Positions 22,797-33,962 of a stretch of 54,806 nucleotides of DNA are shown here, one piece after another. The notes under the pieces were generated by a model. It worked only from the letters and a program-made list of their open reading frames with translations. It did not search any database and was not told the DNA's origin. Position 1 is the first letter of the stretch, and the number at the start of each line of letters is the position of its first letter. The stretch lies in assembly GCF_008386495.1 (NCBI RefSeq), contig NZ_VTHJ01000066.1, positions 1-54,806 on the forward strand. The letters run 5' to 3'. The stretch comes from Streptomyces tailanensis. Lineage in GTDB: Bacteria; Actinomycetota; Actinomycetes; Streptomycetales; Streptomycetaceae. The position numbers were made by a program, and so were the translations under genes.

Positions 22797-23837
22797 ATGC
22801 GCGGGGTCGTACCTGAGGCACTGCGGGCGGAGGATCCGCGGGAGATCGCCGGGTACCCGTTGTACGCCCGCATCGGCGAGGGCGGCATGGGCACGGTCTA
22901 CCTCTCCCGCAGCCGGGGCGGTCAGCCGGTCGCGCTGAAGCTGGTCCGTGCCGAGTACGCCGACAGCCCGGCCTTCCGTGAGCGCTTCGCCCGCGAGGTC
23001 GCGGCCGGGCGCCGGGTCTCCGGCTACCACCTGGTGCCGATCGTCGACCACGACGCGGAGGCGGAGCGCCCTTGGCTGGCCACCCGCTACATCCCCGGCG
23101 TCCCCCTCGACCAGGTCCTTCAGACCCACGGGCCCCTCCCCATGCCCGCCGTCCTCCACCTGCTGGCCTGCGCCGCGTACGCGCTCGACGCCGTACACAC
23201 CGCCGGGGTGATCCATCGCGACGTCAAGCCCGCCAACCTCCTGCTCGCCGCCGACGGGCCCTGGCTGCTCGACTTCGGCATCGCCCGCGCGGCCGGCTCC
23301 GCCACGCTCACCACGGCCGGGCGCCTGATCGGCACCCCGCGCTACATGTCCCCCGAGCACGCCCTCGGCCGCCGGGTCACCTCGGCATCCGACGTCTTCG
23401 CGCTCGGCCTGATCGCGGCGGTCGCCGCCACCGGACGCCACCCGTACGGCAGGGGCAACCCCCTCGCCATCGCCACGCGTATCGCGGCGACCGATGTCAC
23501 CCCGCCCACCCTCGATGGCATCGACCGCCCCCTCCTCGACGTCATCCGCCGCTGCCTCACCCCCGACCCGGCCGCCCGCCCCACGGCCGCCGCCATCGCC
23601 GAACACTGCGCGGGGGCGGCCCGCCGGGACGTCCGCGACTTCACCGCGTGGCTGCCGGGTCCCGTGGCGACCAGCGTCGCCATCATCGAGACGGCCTTCC
23701 GCACGCTGTCTTTGTCGGAGGCCCCGACAGCCCCGGCCCACTTGGCGGAGGCTCCGACGGTGCGGAGGGTTCCGGCGACGGCGCCGATCACGGTGCGGGA
23801 TGAGGAGTGGCAGCGGAGGGTACGGCGGGAGCCGTAG
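22797..23837 (+). CDS. Serine/threonine protein kinase (PASTA-less, soluble)
   Basis: A 346-aa Hanks-type kinase. P-loop GEGGMGTVY (residues 27-35), Lys48 in VALKLV, catalytic HRDVKPANLLL, DFGIA, and GTPRYMSPEHA. No transmembrane helix follows the kinase domain; a short Ala/Thr-rich tail (SEAPTAPAHLAEAPTVRR) could be a phosphorylation target. ATG 22797 has TGGAGGGGG upstream; GTG 22776 is an alternative. It is about 60% similar by eye to the kinase at 24028 and is its likely duplicate. Confidence 0.9.
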   Translation: MRGVVPEALRAEDPREIAGYPLYARIGEGGMGTVYLSRSRGGQPVALKLVRAEYADSPAFRERFAREVAAGRRVSGYHLVPIVDHDAEAERPWLATRYIPGVPLDQVLQTHGPLPMPAVLHLLACAAYALDAVHTAGVIHRDVKPANLLLAADGPWLLDFGIARAAGSATLTTAGRLIGTPRYMSPEHALGRRVTSASDVFALGLIAAVAATGRHPYGRGNPLAIATRIAATDVTPPTLDGIDRPLLDVIRRCLTPDPAARPTAAAIAEHCAGAARRDVRDFTAWLPGPVATSVAIIETAFRTLSLSEAPTAPAHLAEAPTVRRVPATAPITVRDEEWQRRVRREP

Positions 23838-23849
23838 CCGTGCGCGACA

Positions 23850-23942
23850 GAGCTCGGTCGGTCCGGGTTCCGTGGCGACTGCGGGTGATTCGTGGTTGCT
23901 CGCGCAGTTCCCCGCGTCAAGCCCCCACCCACCCGCACATAC
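23850..23942. repeat. Dispersed palindromic repeat copy
   Basis: AGAGCTCGGTCGGTCCGG, then GACTGCGGGT, GTTGCTCGCGCAGTTCCCCG and AAGCCCCCACCCACCCGCA. The blocks match those at 10-184 with the central hairpin deleted. The rest of the gap to 24004 shows nothing. Confidence 0.7.
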
Positions 23943-24004
23943 AAGCGCACCGCAAGCACCCCCTCGGGGAACCACAACACCACCCCCAACTGTCATAAGC
24001 GGCG

Positions 24005-24012
24005 TATAAAAT
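24005..24012 (+). promoter_or_regulatory. -10-like element for the membrane kinase gene
   Basis: TATAAAAT stands out in GC-rich DNA 16 bp before the TTG start at 24028. No convincing -35 is seen. The transcript would have a very short leader. Confidence 0.5.
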
Positions 24013-24027
24013 CACGGGACTTGCACC

Positions 24028-25869
<1,842 letters not shown>

Positions 25870-25885
25870 CCCGGCGACGCACGCG

Positions 25886-25921
25886 AACGGGGGCGCCCCA
25901 AAACCTTGGGGCGCCCCCGTT
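25886..25921. terminator. Bidirectional terminator between kinase and glutamate dehydrogenase
   Basis: Perfect 16-bp inverted repeat (AACGGGGGCGCCCCAA) with a 4-base AACC loop, placed 17 bp after one stop codon and 17 bp before the other. Confidence 0.88.
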
Positions 25922-25937
25922 GCCGTACCCCGTACCC

Positions 25938-28900
25938 CTACGAGTGGCTGCGCAGCAGCGTCCGCATCGTCCGCATCGCCACCGACAGGTTCGCCAGGTC
26001 GAACGCGTCGGAGCTCTGGATGTCCTCCAGGGTGATCTTCGCCCGGCCGAGGATCGCGGAGTTCTTCTGCTCCCACAGCTTGAAGCGCTGTTCGGGCGTG
26101 GACGTGCCGTTCCCGGCGGCAAGGACGTCGGCGGTGAGGGCCGAGTGGGCGGCGTACAGGTCCTCGCGGATCGCGGCGCGGGCCATGGACTGCCAGCGGT
26201 CGGCGCGCGGCAGTTCGATGATGCGGTCCATGAGCCGGCTGATGCGCAGTCGGTCGGCGAGGTCGTAGTAGACCTCGGCGACGGCCAGGGGCTCCTTGTC
26301 CATGCGGTCGGCGACCGAGACCACGTCGAGCGCCGGGAAGGCGGAGGAGAACCCGGAGACACGTGTCGCCAGCTCGTCGGGGACGCCGGCGGCCGTCAGC
26401 TCGTCGTAGATCTTCTGGTACCACTCCAGGTCCGCGCCGCGCAGCAGCTTGGGCAGCTCGCCCCAGACCTGGTTCACGCCCTCGGAGAAGAACGCGATGG
26501 TCTCGGTGAGCTGCAGCGGCTGCGGCCGGTTGTTGAGCAGCCAGCGCGTACCGCGCTCTACGAGGCGGCGGGAGTGCAGCCGGATCCGGGTCTGGACGTC
26601 GGCGGCGACCTTGTTGTCCAGCGCCTCGACGCCGTCCCACACCGCGCCCGACCCGAAGATCGCACGGGACGCGGTCTGCGCCCGGACGATCTCCTCCAGC
26701 GAGGCCCCGGTCTCCTCCCGCAGCCGGTGCAGGAAGCTCGTACCGCCCGTGTTGACCGTGTCGTTGACCAGCAGGGTCGTGACGATCTCACGGCTCAGCG
26801 GGTGGCTGTCGATGTGCTCGGGGAACTGCTCGCTCAGCGCCGTCGGGAAGTACGCGTGCAGCAGGCGCCGCAGATAGGCGTCGTCGGGCAGTGAGGTGTG
26901 CAGCAGCTCCTCGGCGACGGTGATCTTCGTGTAGGCGAGGAGGACGGCCGTCTCGGGGCCGGTGAGGCCGTGGCCGGTGCTCAGGCGCTCGCGGATCTGC
27001 CGTTCGGTGGGCAGGAATTCGAGCGCGCGGTCGAGGTGGCCCTCCCTGACCAGGTGGCGCATGAAGCGCTGCTGGGCGTGGAGCATGTCCTTGGACTGGG
27101 CGAGGGCGTTGGCGATGGCCGTGTTCTGCGCGTAGTTGTTGCGCAGGACGAGGTGGCCGACCTCGTCGGTCATCTCGGCGAGCAGCTTGTTGCGCTGCTT
27201 GACGGTCATGTCGCCGTCCGCGACGAGGCCGTTGAGGAGGATCTTGATGTTCACCTCGTGGTCGGAGGTGTCCACGCCGGCGCTGTTGTCGATGGCGTCG
27301 GTGTTGACGCGGCCGCCGTTCTGCGCGAACTCGATCCGGCCCAGCTGGGTGAGTCCGAGGTTGCCGCCCTCGCCGACGACCTGGACGCGCAGGTCGGCGC
27401 CGTCGACGCGGATGGCGTCGTTGGCCTTGTCGCCGACGTCGGCGTGCGACTCGGTCGAGGCCTTGACGTACGTGCCGATGCCGCCGTTCCACAGCAGGTC
27501 GACCGGCGCCTTGAGGATCGCCTTCATCAGGTCGGCCGGCGTCATCTTGGAGATCTTCCCCTCGATGCCGAGGGCCTCCCGGATGTGGCTGTTGACCGGG
27601 ATCGCCTTGGCGGTGCGCGGGAAGACGCCGCCGCCGGTCGAGATCAGCTCGGTGCTGTAGTCCTCCCAGGAGCTGCGCGGGAGTTCGAAGACGCGGCGGC
27701 GCTCGGCGTAGGAGGTGGCCGCGTCCGGGTGGGGGTCGATGAAGATGTGCCGGTGGTCGAAGGCGGCGACGAGGCGGATGTGCTCGCTGAGGAGCATGCC
27801 GTTGCCGAACACGTCACCGGACATGTCACCGATGCCGACGACCGTGAAGTCCTGGGTCTGGGTGTCAACGCCCAACTCCCGGAAGTGCCGCCTGACGGAC
27901 TCCCAGGCGCCGCGGGCGGTGATGCCCATGCCCTTGTGGTCGTAGCCGGCGCTGCCGCCGGAGGCGAAGGCGTCCCCGAGCCAGAAGTTGTAGCTCTGGG
28001 CGACCTCGTTGGCGATGTCGGAGAAGGTCGCGGTGCCCTTGTCGGCGGCGACGACGAGGTAGGTGTCGTCCTCGTCGTGCCGTACGACGTCGGCGGGCGG
28101 CGTGACCTCGCCCGCGACCATGTTGTCGGTGATGTCGAGCAGCGCGGAGATGAACGTCTTGTAGCTGCGGATGCCCTCGGCGAGCCAGGCGTCCCGGTCC
28201 ACGGACGGGTCCGGCAGCTGCTTGGCGACGAAGCCGCCCTTGGCGCCGACGGGCACGATGACGGTGTTCTTCACCATCTGCGCCTTGACCAGGCCGAGGA
28301 TCTCGGTCCGGAAGTCCTCCCGCCGGTCGGACCAGCGCAGACCCCCGCGGGCGACCTTGCCGAACCTGAGGTGCACGCCCTCGACGCGCGGCGAGTACAC
28401 CCAGATCTCGAACGCCGGGCGCGGCGCCGGCAGGTCGGGCATGGCCTGCGGGTCGAACTTCATGGAGACGTAGTCGTGCGGCCTGCCGCCGGCCGCCTCC
28501 TGGAAGAAGTTCGTCCGCAGCGTCGCCTTGATGACGGTGAGGAAGGACCGAAGAATCCGGTCCTCATCCAGACTCGCCACCTGGTCGAGGGCCGCGTCGA
28601 CCTCTTCGAGGAGCGCGTCGACGATCTCCCGTCCGGCCCGCTGCCGGTCCGGCGACATCCGCGCCTCGAACAGCGACACGAGCAGCCGGGTGGTGTGGAC
28701 GTTGTTGCGGAGGGTGTCCTCCATGTAGTCCTGGCTGAACGTGGACCCGGCCTGCCGCAGGTACTTGGCGTACGCGCGCAGCACCATGGCCTGCCGCCAG
28801 GTGAGCCCGGCGCTCAGCACGAGCGCGTTGAACCCGTCGTTCTCGGCCTGCCCGGTCCAGGTCGCCGCGAAGGCCTCCTGCACCCGCTCCCGCGCGTCGT

Positions 28901-30908
28901 CCCCATGGAAGTCCCCGCCGGTCTTCGACTTGGGCATGCGCAGCCCGAAGTCGTAGATCCACGCCGTCGTACGGTCCGCGCAGCGCAGCTCGTACGGCCG
29001 CTCGTCGATGACCTCGACGCCGAGCCTGCTGAGGACGGGGAGCACGGCGGAGAGGGAGACGGACGCGCCCTTGCGGTAGATCTTGAACCGGCGCTCGTCG
29101 GGCGCGGCGCCCACGGGCTCGTACAGGCTGAGCTCGAAGTCCTCGTCCTGTTCGAGCTGTTCGAGGCGGACGAGGTCGGCGACGGCGGCGCGGGGGTTGT
29201 GGTCGGCCTTGTAGCCCTCGGGGAAGGCGTTGTTGTAGCGGCGCAGCAGCTCGGCGGCGTGCTCCTCGCCGAGTTCGGCGTTGAGCGCCTCGGCGAAGCC
29301 GTCGGCCCAGGAGCGGGCGGCCTCCACCAGCCGAGCCTCGACGCGCTCCTTGTCGGCGTCGGTCAGCTGCGGCAGCTCGGTGCCCTGCGGGACGCGGACC
29401 ACGAAGTGCAGCCGGGAGAGGATCGACTCGGTGTTCCAGGCGGTGAAGTCGACGCTGATGCCGCCGAGTTCCTCCTTGAGGATGTCGATGATCCTCAGGC
29501 GTACGCCGGTGGTGTAGCGGTCGCGCGGCAGGTAGACGAGGGCGGAGTAGTAGCGCCCGTACTCGTCCTGGCGGAGGTACAGCCGCAGCCGCCTGCGCTC
29601 CTGCAGATAGAGCACGGAGGTGACGATGGACCGCAGCTCGTCGGGCGGGGTCTGGAACAGTTCGTCGCGCGGGTAGGTCTCCAGGATCTGCAGCAAGTCG
29701 CGCCCGTCGTGGCTGTTGGGCGAGAACCCTGCGCCCCGCAGCACCTCGTCCACCTTGCGCCGGATGACGGGCACCCGGCGTACGGACTCGGTGTAGGCGG
29801 CCGAGGAGAACAGCCCGAGGAACCGCCGCTCACCGACGACATTCCCGTCGGCGTCGAACTTCTTCACGCCCACGTAGTCGAGGTAGGAGGGCCGGTGCAC
29901 GGTGGCACGGCTGTTGGCCTTCGTCAGGACGAGCAGCCTGTGCTCGCGGGCCTTGGCGCGGGCGTCGGCGGGCAGCCGCTCGAAGGAGGAGCTGACGGGG
30001 TGCTGGTCGCGCCCGGAGTGGTGCGGATCGGCGCGCAGGATGCCGAGCCCGGTCCCGGCGACGGCCGCCAGCGAGTCGTCCTCGCGCAGCTCGTACTCCC
30101 GGTACCCCAGGAAGGTGAAGTGGTCGTCGGCGAGCCAGCGCAGCAGCTCGCGGGCCTCCCCCACCTCCTGCTCGCGCAGGTCGTCGGCCGTGTACTCACT
30201 GGTCAGCCCCTCGGCGATACGGATCGCCGCGTCCCGCATCTTCTCCCAGTCCTCGACGGCCTCACGGACGTCGGACAGAACCCGCAGCAGATCATTGGTG
30301 ATCTGCTTCAGATCGGACCGGTCGGTCTCACGGTCGATCTCGACGTGGATCCAGGACTCGATGTGCGCGTCGTGCGGCAGCGTCTCGCCCGCGGCGACCG
30401 AGGCGACAGCCGCGCCGACGGCCGTCGGTTCGGTGACCAGCTCGACGAGCTTCCCAGTCACATCCCGCCGCACCACGACCTGCGGATGGACGACGACGTG
30501 GATCCCGCGCCCCTGCCGTGACAGCTCATTGGTCACGGAGTCGACGAGGAAGGGCATGTCGTCCGTGACGACCTCGACGACGGAGTGGCTGCACGTCCAG
30601 CCGTTCTCCTCCACCGTGGGCGTATGGACCCGCACATTGGCCGTGCCCTGGGGGCGGTTCTCGGCCAGCCGGTAGTGGGAGAAGGCGGCTCCGAAGACGT
30701 CGACCGGGTCGCGGTCGCCCAGGTCCTCCGGGGCGGTGTGCAGGTAGTAGCGCTGGAGGAACGCGAGCACGGTGTCGTGGTCCGGGGCGCCGGACTTGCT
30801 CTCGCTCGTCGTCCCAGTCGGTAGCTGCCCCCCGACCGGGCTGTTCTCAGCTACCCGGGCGGCCCTCTCGAGCAGCTCGGCCTTGGCTTCGTCCAGCTTG
30901 GTCTGCAT
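25938..30908 (-). CDS. NAD-specific glutamate dehydrogenase, large (about 180 kDa) class
   Basis: A 1656-aa enzyme that oxidises glutamate to 2-oxoglutarate and ammonia with NAD, feeding amino-acid carbon into the TCA cycle. The N-terminal 700 residues are the regulatory region of this class (FLQRYYLHTAPEDL, VDSVTNELSRQGRGIHVVVHP, LRLYLRQDEYGRYYSALVYLPRDRY). The catalytic part shows GVHLRFGKVARGGLRWSDR, MVKNTVIVPVGAKGGFV and the NAD-binding region GIGDMSGDVFGNGMLLS. A long C-terminal helical region follows. Length and order match the S. clavuligerus-type GDH-180. ATG 30908 opens with MQTKLDEAKAELLERAARVAE. It appears monocistronic, ending at the strong hairpin at 25886. Confidence 0.96.
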   Translation of the reverse strand: MQTKLDEAKAELLERAARVAENSPVGGQLPTGTTSESKSGAPDHDTVLAFLQRYYLHTAPEDLGDRDPVDVFGAAFSHYRLAENRPQGTANVRVHTPTVEENGWTCSHSVVEVVTDDMPFLVDSVTNELSRQGRGIHVVVHPQVVVRRDVTGKLVELVTEPTAVGAAVASVAAGETLPHDAHIESWIHVEIDRETDRSDLKQITNDLLRVLSDVREAVEDWEKMRDAAIRIAEGLTSEYTADDLREQEVGEARELLRWLADDHFTFLGYREYELREDDSLAAVAGTGLGILRADPHHSGRDQHPVSSSFERLPADARAKAREHRLLVLTKANSRATVHRPSYLDYVGVKKFDADGNVVGERRFLGLFSSAAYTESVRRVPVIRRKVDEVLRGAGFSPNSHDGRDLLQILETYPRDELFQTPPDELRSIVTSVLYLQERRRLRLYLRQDEYGRYYSALVYLPRDRYTTGVRLRIIDILKEELGGISVDFTAWNTESILSRLHFVVRVPQGTELPQLTDADKERVEARLVEAARSWADGFAEALNAELGEEHAAELLRRYNNAFPEGYKADHNPRAAVADLVRLEQLEQDEDFELSLYEPVGAAPDERRFKIYRKGASVSLSAVLPVLSRLGVEVIDERPYELRCADRTTAWIYDFGLRMPKSKTGGDFHGDDARERVQEAFAATWTGQAENDGFNALVLSAGLTWRQAMVLRAYAKYLRQAGSTFSQDYMEDTLRNNVHTTRLLVSLFEARMSPDRQRAGREIVDALLEEVDAALDQVASLDEDRILRSFLTVIKATLRTNFFQEAAGGRPHDYVSMKFDPQAMPDLPAPRPAFEIWVYSPRVEGVHLRFGKVARGGLRWSDRREDFRTEILGLVKAQMVKNTVIVPVGAKGGFVAKQLPDPSVDRDAWLAEGIRSYKTFISALLDITDNMVAGEVTPPADVVRHDEDDTYLVVAADKGTATFSDIANEVAQSYNFWLGDAFASGGSAGYDHKGMGITARGAWESVRRHFRELGVDTQTQDFTVVGIGDMSGDVFGNGMLLSEHIRLVAAFDHRHIFIDPHPDAATSYAERRRVFELPRSSWEDYSTELISTGGGVFPRTAKAIPVNSHIREALGIEGKISKMTPADLMKAILKAPVDLLWNGGIGTYVKASTESHADVGDKANDAIRVDGADLRVQVVGEGGNLGLTQLGRIEFAQNGGRVNTDAIDNSAGVDTSDHEVNIKILLNGLVADGDMTVKQRNKLLAEMTDEVGHLVLRNNYAQNTAIANALAQSKDMLHAQQRFMRHLVREGHLDRALEFLPTERQIRERLSTGHGLTGPETAVLLAYTKITVAEELLHTSLPDDAYLRRLLHAYFPTALSEQFPEHIDSHPLSREIVTTLLVNDTVNTGGTSFLHRLREETGASLEEIVRAQTASRAIFGSGAVWDGVEALDNKVAADVQTRIRLHSRRLVERGTRWLLNNRPQPLQLTETIAFFSEGVNQVWGELPKLLRGADLEWYQKIYDELTAAGVPDELATRVSGFSSAFPALDVVSVADRMDKEPLAVAEVYYDLADRLRISRLMDRIIELPRADRWQSMARAAIREDLYAAHSALTADVLAAGNGTSTPEQRFKLWEQKNSAILGRAKITLEDIQSSDAFDLANLSVAMRTMRTLLRSHS

Positions 30909-31682
30909 TGTCCTCTGGCTCCTGTCGCGCGCCGTTGCGTGACGTAGAAGGAAGTACGGTCTCGTCCCCTCCGACGCGCCACCACGACACGGGGTGTCCG
31001 GTCTGCTTCGACGCTATGACGCGGGGTGAGATGAGCGGGGGGTAATCGGCCATTCTCGATACGCGACAGGGGTGTGACGCTGCTCTCGGCGCCGCCGCCT
31101 GTCCACGGGATGCAGGGGATGCAGGGGGCGTTTTGAAAGCCCGATGCGGTACCCCGGGAGCCGCCACAGCGACTCCCTCCCACCCGCAAGGACCAGCGAC
31201 CGCCGCCCGGCCACGGATGTCCTCCGTGCTCACCGGGCGCGAAGCAGGGACAACAAAGCCCCCGCGAACTATCGCGCTGATCACGCCACCAAGGCTATCG
31301 CTCCGGACGGGGGCCCCGTCATGAGCCGTATGTGTACAAAACCAAGGCTCCAACTTTGACACTCCGCACAGTACCAACCGCGCACGTTTGAGCTATGCGC
31401 CGCGCAGGCGAGCTTAGCGGGGGGGGAGGGGTGAAGCGCTCGGGGAGCGCCGGTTCTATCCAGCCCCTCCGGCGTTTGAGGAGCGGGGTCTGGGGCGGAG
31501 CCCCAGGATGGGAAGGGTAGGGGGCGGCGGGGGCGAGACAACCGAGCCGGACCCCGACAAACCCCCGCGCCCGCCCCGAACCCGCCCAGCCACTTGGCAA
31601 ACCCCCACCCCGGAGGCACGTTGACGAAGGAAATCCGACCCAGCCCGACGAAGTCCACCGCACAGCCGAGGAGAGCCCCACC
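30909..31682. other. Long intergenic region upstream of glutamate dehydrogenase and the DJ-1 gene
   Basis: 774 bases without a credible gene; open frames here have no recognisable protein features. It holds the glutamate dehydrogenase leader, a short direct repeat (GGGATGCAGGGGATGCAGGGGG near 31108, about two units), and a dispersed repeat at 31427-31545. The plus-strand leader of the gene at 31683 is at its right end. Confidence 0.7.
31427..31545. repeat. Second family of dispersed intergenic repeat
   Basis: Contains CAGCCCCTCCGGCGTTTGAG, a hairpin CTGGGGC-GGA-GCCCCAG (31490-31506), then GGATGGGAAGGGTAGGGG and GGCGGCGGGGGCGAGA. The last part is nearly the same as 214-246, so two copies are in this window. 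I recall the CCGGCGTTTGAGGA motif as widespread in Streptomyces. Confidence 0.7.
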
Positions 31683-32249
31683 ATGACAGCCAAGATCCTG
31701 ATCATCACCGGCGACGCGGCGGAGTCCCTGGAGGTCCTGTACCCCTACCAACGCCTACGCGAAGAGGGCTACGACGTCCACATCGCCGCCCCCAGCCGCA
31801 AAACCCTCCGCTTCGTCGTCCACGACTTCGAACCCGGCTTCGACACCTACACGGAGAAGCCCGGCTACACCTGGCCCGCGGACCTGGCCTTCTCCGAGGT
31901 CGACCCCGGCCAGTACGCCGCCCTCGTCATCCCCGGCGGCCGAGCCCCCGAGTACCTCCGCAACGACCCCGAACTCCGCAAGATCCTCAAGTCCTTCTTC
32001 GACACCGACAAACCGGTCGCCCAGATCTGCCACGGCCCGTTGCTGACCGCCGCCGTGGACGCCCTCCACGGGCGCCGCGTCACCGCGTACCCCGCCCTGG
32101 AACCCGATATGCAGGCGGCCGGCGCGATCTTCCAGGACACCGAGGCCGTGGTCGACGGCGCCCTCGTCTCCGCCCGCGCCTGGCCGGATCACTCCCGCTG
32201 GATGCGCGAGTTCCTGACGGTACTGCGAGCGAAGGCACCGGCGACCTGA
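31683..32249 (+). CDS. DJ-1/PfpI-family protein
   Basis: A 188-aa cytoplasmic protein. Nucleophile Cys116 sits in VAQICHGPLLTAA, the elbow motif of the family, preceded by ALVIPGGRAPEYLR. VSARAWPDHSRWMREFLTVL closes the fold. Relatives act as glyoxalases, deglycases or proteases; which applies here cannot be told. Glu13 (AAESLEVLYP) matches the conserved acidic residue. ATG 31683 follows GGAGAGCCCC. Confidence 0.9.
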   Translation: MTAKILIITGDAAESLEVLYPYQRLREEGYDVHIAAPSRKTLRFVVHDFEPGFDTYTEKPGYTWPADLAFSEVDPGQYAALVIPGGRAPEYLRNDPELRKILKSFFDTDKPVAQICHGPLLTAAVDALHGRRVTAYPALEPDMQAAGAIFQDTEAVVDGALVSARAWPDHSRWMREFLTVLRAKAPAT

Positions 32250-32269
32250 GCGGCACGCACCCGAAACCC

Positions 32270-32938
32270 CTAGGCCGCCAGCCGCTCGGCCTCTGCGACC
32301 GCCTCCTCCAACGTGTCCACCACCGGCACCCCGACCCCCTCCAAGCTGGCCCGACTGTGCGACCCCCCGGTGTAGAGCACGGCCCGCGCCCCCACATACC
32401 GCGCGGCGACCGCGTCATCGGCCGCGTCCCCGATCACGACCGTACGCTCCGGCTCCACCCCCACGAGCCGACGCAGATGCCGCACCATGTGCTCACTCTT
32501 GCTGCCCCCGGACGGCCCGGTCCGCCCGTCGACCCGTATGAAGTGCGACTCGATCCCGAATCCCCGCACCAACGGAACCAGTTCCTCGTGCACATACATG
32601 CTGAGGATCGACTGACTGCGCCCCGCCGACCGCCAGTCCGCGAGCAGCGCCGGCACCCCTTCGGTGAGGTCGCACGCGACCCGATGCTCCGCGTAGTACC
32701 GGTGGAAGATCCCGTCCATGACCTCCCACTCCTCGTCCGTCGGCAGCCGCCCGATCAACCGCTCGTAGAACTTCGGCACCGGCACGCAATAAAGCTCCCG
32801 GTACCGCTCCATCGTGAGCGGCTCGATCCCCAACTCCGCGAACGCCGCGTTCGTCGCCCCGATGATCGCCTCGTTGTCATGGAACAACGTCCCATTCCAG
32901 TCCCAGACGATGTGCGCCCCAGCTCCGTGCTTCCCCAT
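32270..32938 (-). CDS. HAD-family hydrolase (phosphoglycolate phosphatase-like)
   Basis: A 222-aa phosphatase-like protein. Motif I is IVWDWNGTLFHD, motif II-like ILSMYVHEEL, motif III Lys in GGSKSEH, motif IV VVIGDAADDAVAA. Motif I reads D-x-N rather than the usual D-x-D, so the general acid Asp is replaced by Asn; this variant is seen in one HAD subgroup but may change activity. ATG 32938 (MGKHGAGAHIV) is the natural start; the upstream frame looks non-coding. Convergent with the DJ-1 gene, 20 bp apart. Confidence 0.88.
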   Translation of the reverse strand: MGKHGAGAHIVWDWNGTLFHDNEAIIGATNAAFAELGIEPLTMERYRELYCVPVPKFYERLIGRLPTDEEWEVMDGIFHRYYAEHRVACDLTEGVPALLADWRSAGRSQSILSMYVHEELVPLVRGFGIESHFIRVDGRTGPSGGSKSEHMVRHLRRLVGVEPERTVVIGDAADDAVAARYVGARAVLYTGGSHSRASLEGVGVPVVDTLEEAVAEAERLAA

Positions 32939-33067
32939 GCCCAAGAACGTACCCCCCACCACTGACAACGCACCGTGACCATGAGTACGCCCACCGAACA
33001 CGGAACCGAACCCAGTCGTGCGGCCCTCGTGCCGCCGGGGCAAACCCGCAACCAGGCAGGCAGGAAC

Positions 33068-33586
33068 TCAGCCCCCCAGCCCACCCACGAGGTTCGGGAT
33101 CTCCTGCGTCGCGTACCACAGCAACTCGTGGTCATCGGCCCCGTCCACGATGAACTGGGCGTCGTCGTCCCCCTGGTCCGCCGCTCCCAACGCGTCCACG
33201 GCCTCCCCCACCTCACCCTCCGCCTCCACGGAGTCGACGTGCACGGCCGCCGCCTTGGCCAACGGCACCGGCCCGGCAACCCGCACCTCCCCGAGCGCGG
33301 CCGGATCGAGCCCCCGATCGGGATCGGCGACCGCGTCCCGGTCAGCCACATCCACGGCCACGACAACCCGGCGCCGCACACCCCCCGGCTCCCCCGCCAA
33401 CAACCGCAACGAGGCGAGCGCGGCCCGATTGAGCGCGGCGTACTCCAGCTCCTCGATGTCGTCGGACAGGTACCACTCCCGCAGGGCCGGCGTGACGGCG
33501 TACGCGATGAACGGCCCGTCCCCCAGCTCACCCGTCTTGTACGCCTCGGCGAGCCCGGGAAGGGTCAGGGGGACGTAGACGCGCAT
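33068..33586 (-). CDS. DUF6912-like conserved actinobacterial protein
   Basis: A 172-aa acidic soluble protein starting MRVYVPLTLPGLAEAYKTGEL. LREWYLSDDIEELEYAALNRAALASLRLLA and ELLWYATQEIPNLV are conserved features I recall for DUF6912 near secA in Streptomyces. No catalytic motif, signal peptide or membrane segment is seen. Function unknown. ATG 33586 is the first start in frame with the conserved N-terminus. It lies 129 bp upstream of the HAD gene on the same strand. Confidence 0.75.
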   Translation of the reverse strand: MRVYVPLTLPGLAEAYKTGELGDGPFIAYAVTPALREWYLSDDIEELEYAALNRAALASLRLLAGEPGGVRRRVVVAVDVADRDAVADPDRGLDPAALGEVRVAGPVPLAKAAAVHVDSVEAEGEVGEAVDALGAADQGDDDAQFIVDGADDHELLWYATQEIPNLVGGLGG

Positions 33587-33962
33587 GGCAGGCCGCTTTC
33601 GTAGTCGTGTTCACCAACCCCGAAGAGGCCTCAACGAAGAGGCTCGGACGAGAGGCTTCGACGAGGGGTCTCCGCGAGGTCTCCGAGGAGTCTCGAAGGA
33701 GCTTCAGGATACGTGCGGGCGTCCCCTTTCGAGGTCCCACCCGACCCCCCGAACCCGTCCACCCCAGGCCCACCGCCTCACCCGGCCCACCCTTGCCCCA
33801 CCAGGCCCGAACCCCCTCCACATCACCCTGATAGGTGAACATTTCGCGGCCTCCGCCGGACGCCGCCCTTCCTTGCGTACGCCCCCTCCGGCCTCGTACA
33901 AGATCCCCACCACGAAGTTACCGACAGGTATCAAGCGCCTGCACCGACGAACAGGGATCCCC
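33587..33962. other. Intergenic region with degenerate short repeats
   Basis: 376 bases between divergent genes. Three degenerate 13-14-mers of the form AGAGGCnnnnACGA run from 33624 to 33664, followed by further GAGG/TCTC-rich sequence. No gene is evident. Confidence 0.6.

Noticed and set aside
26898..30521. A 1207-codon open frame on the plus strand, antisense to glutamate dehydrogenase
   Set aside because: It is the mirror of codon bias in a long GC-rich gene; its translation is Val/Asp/Gly/Leu-rich without any recognisable domain.
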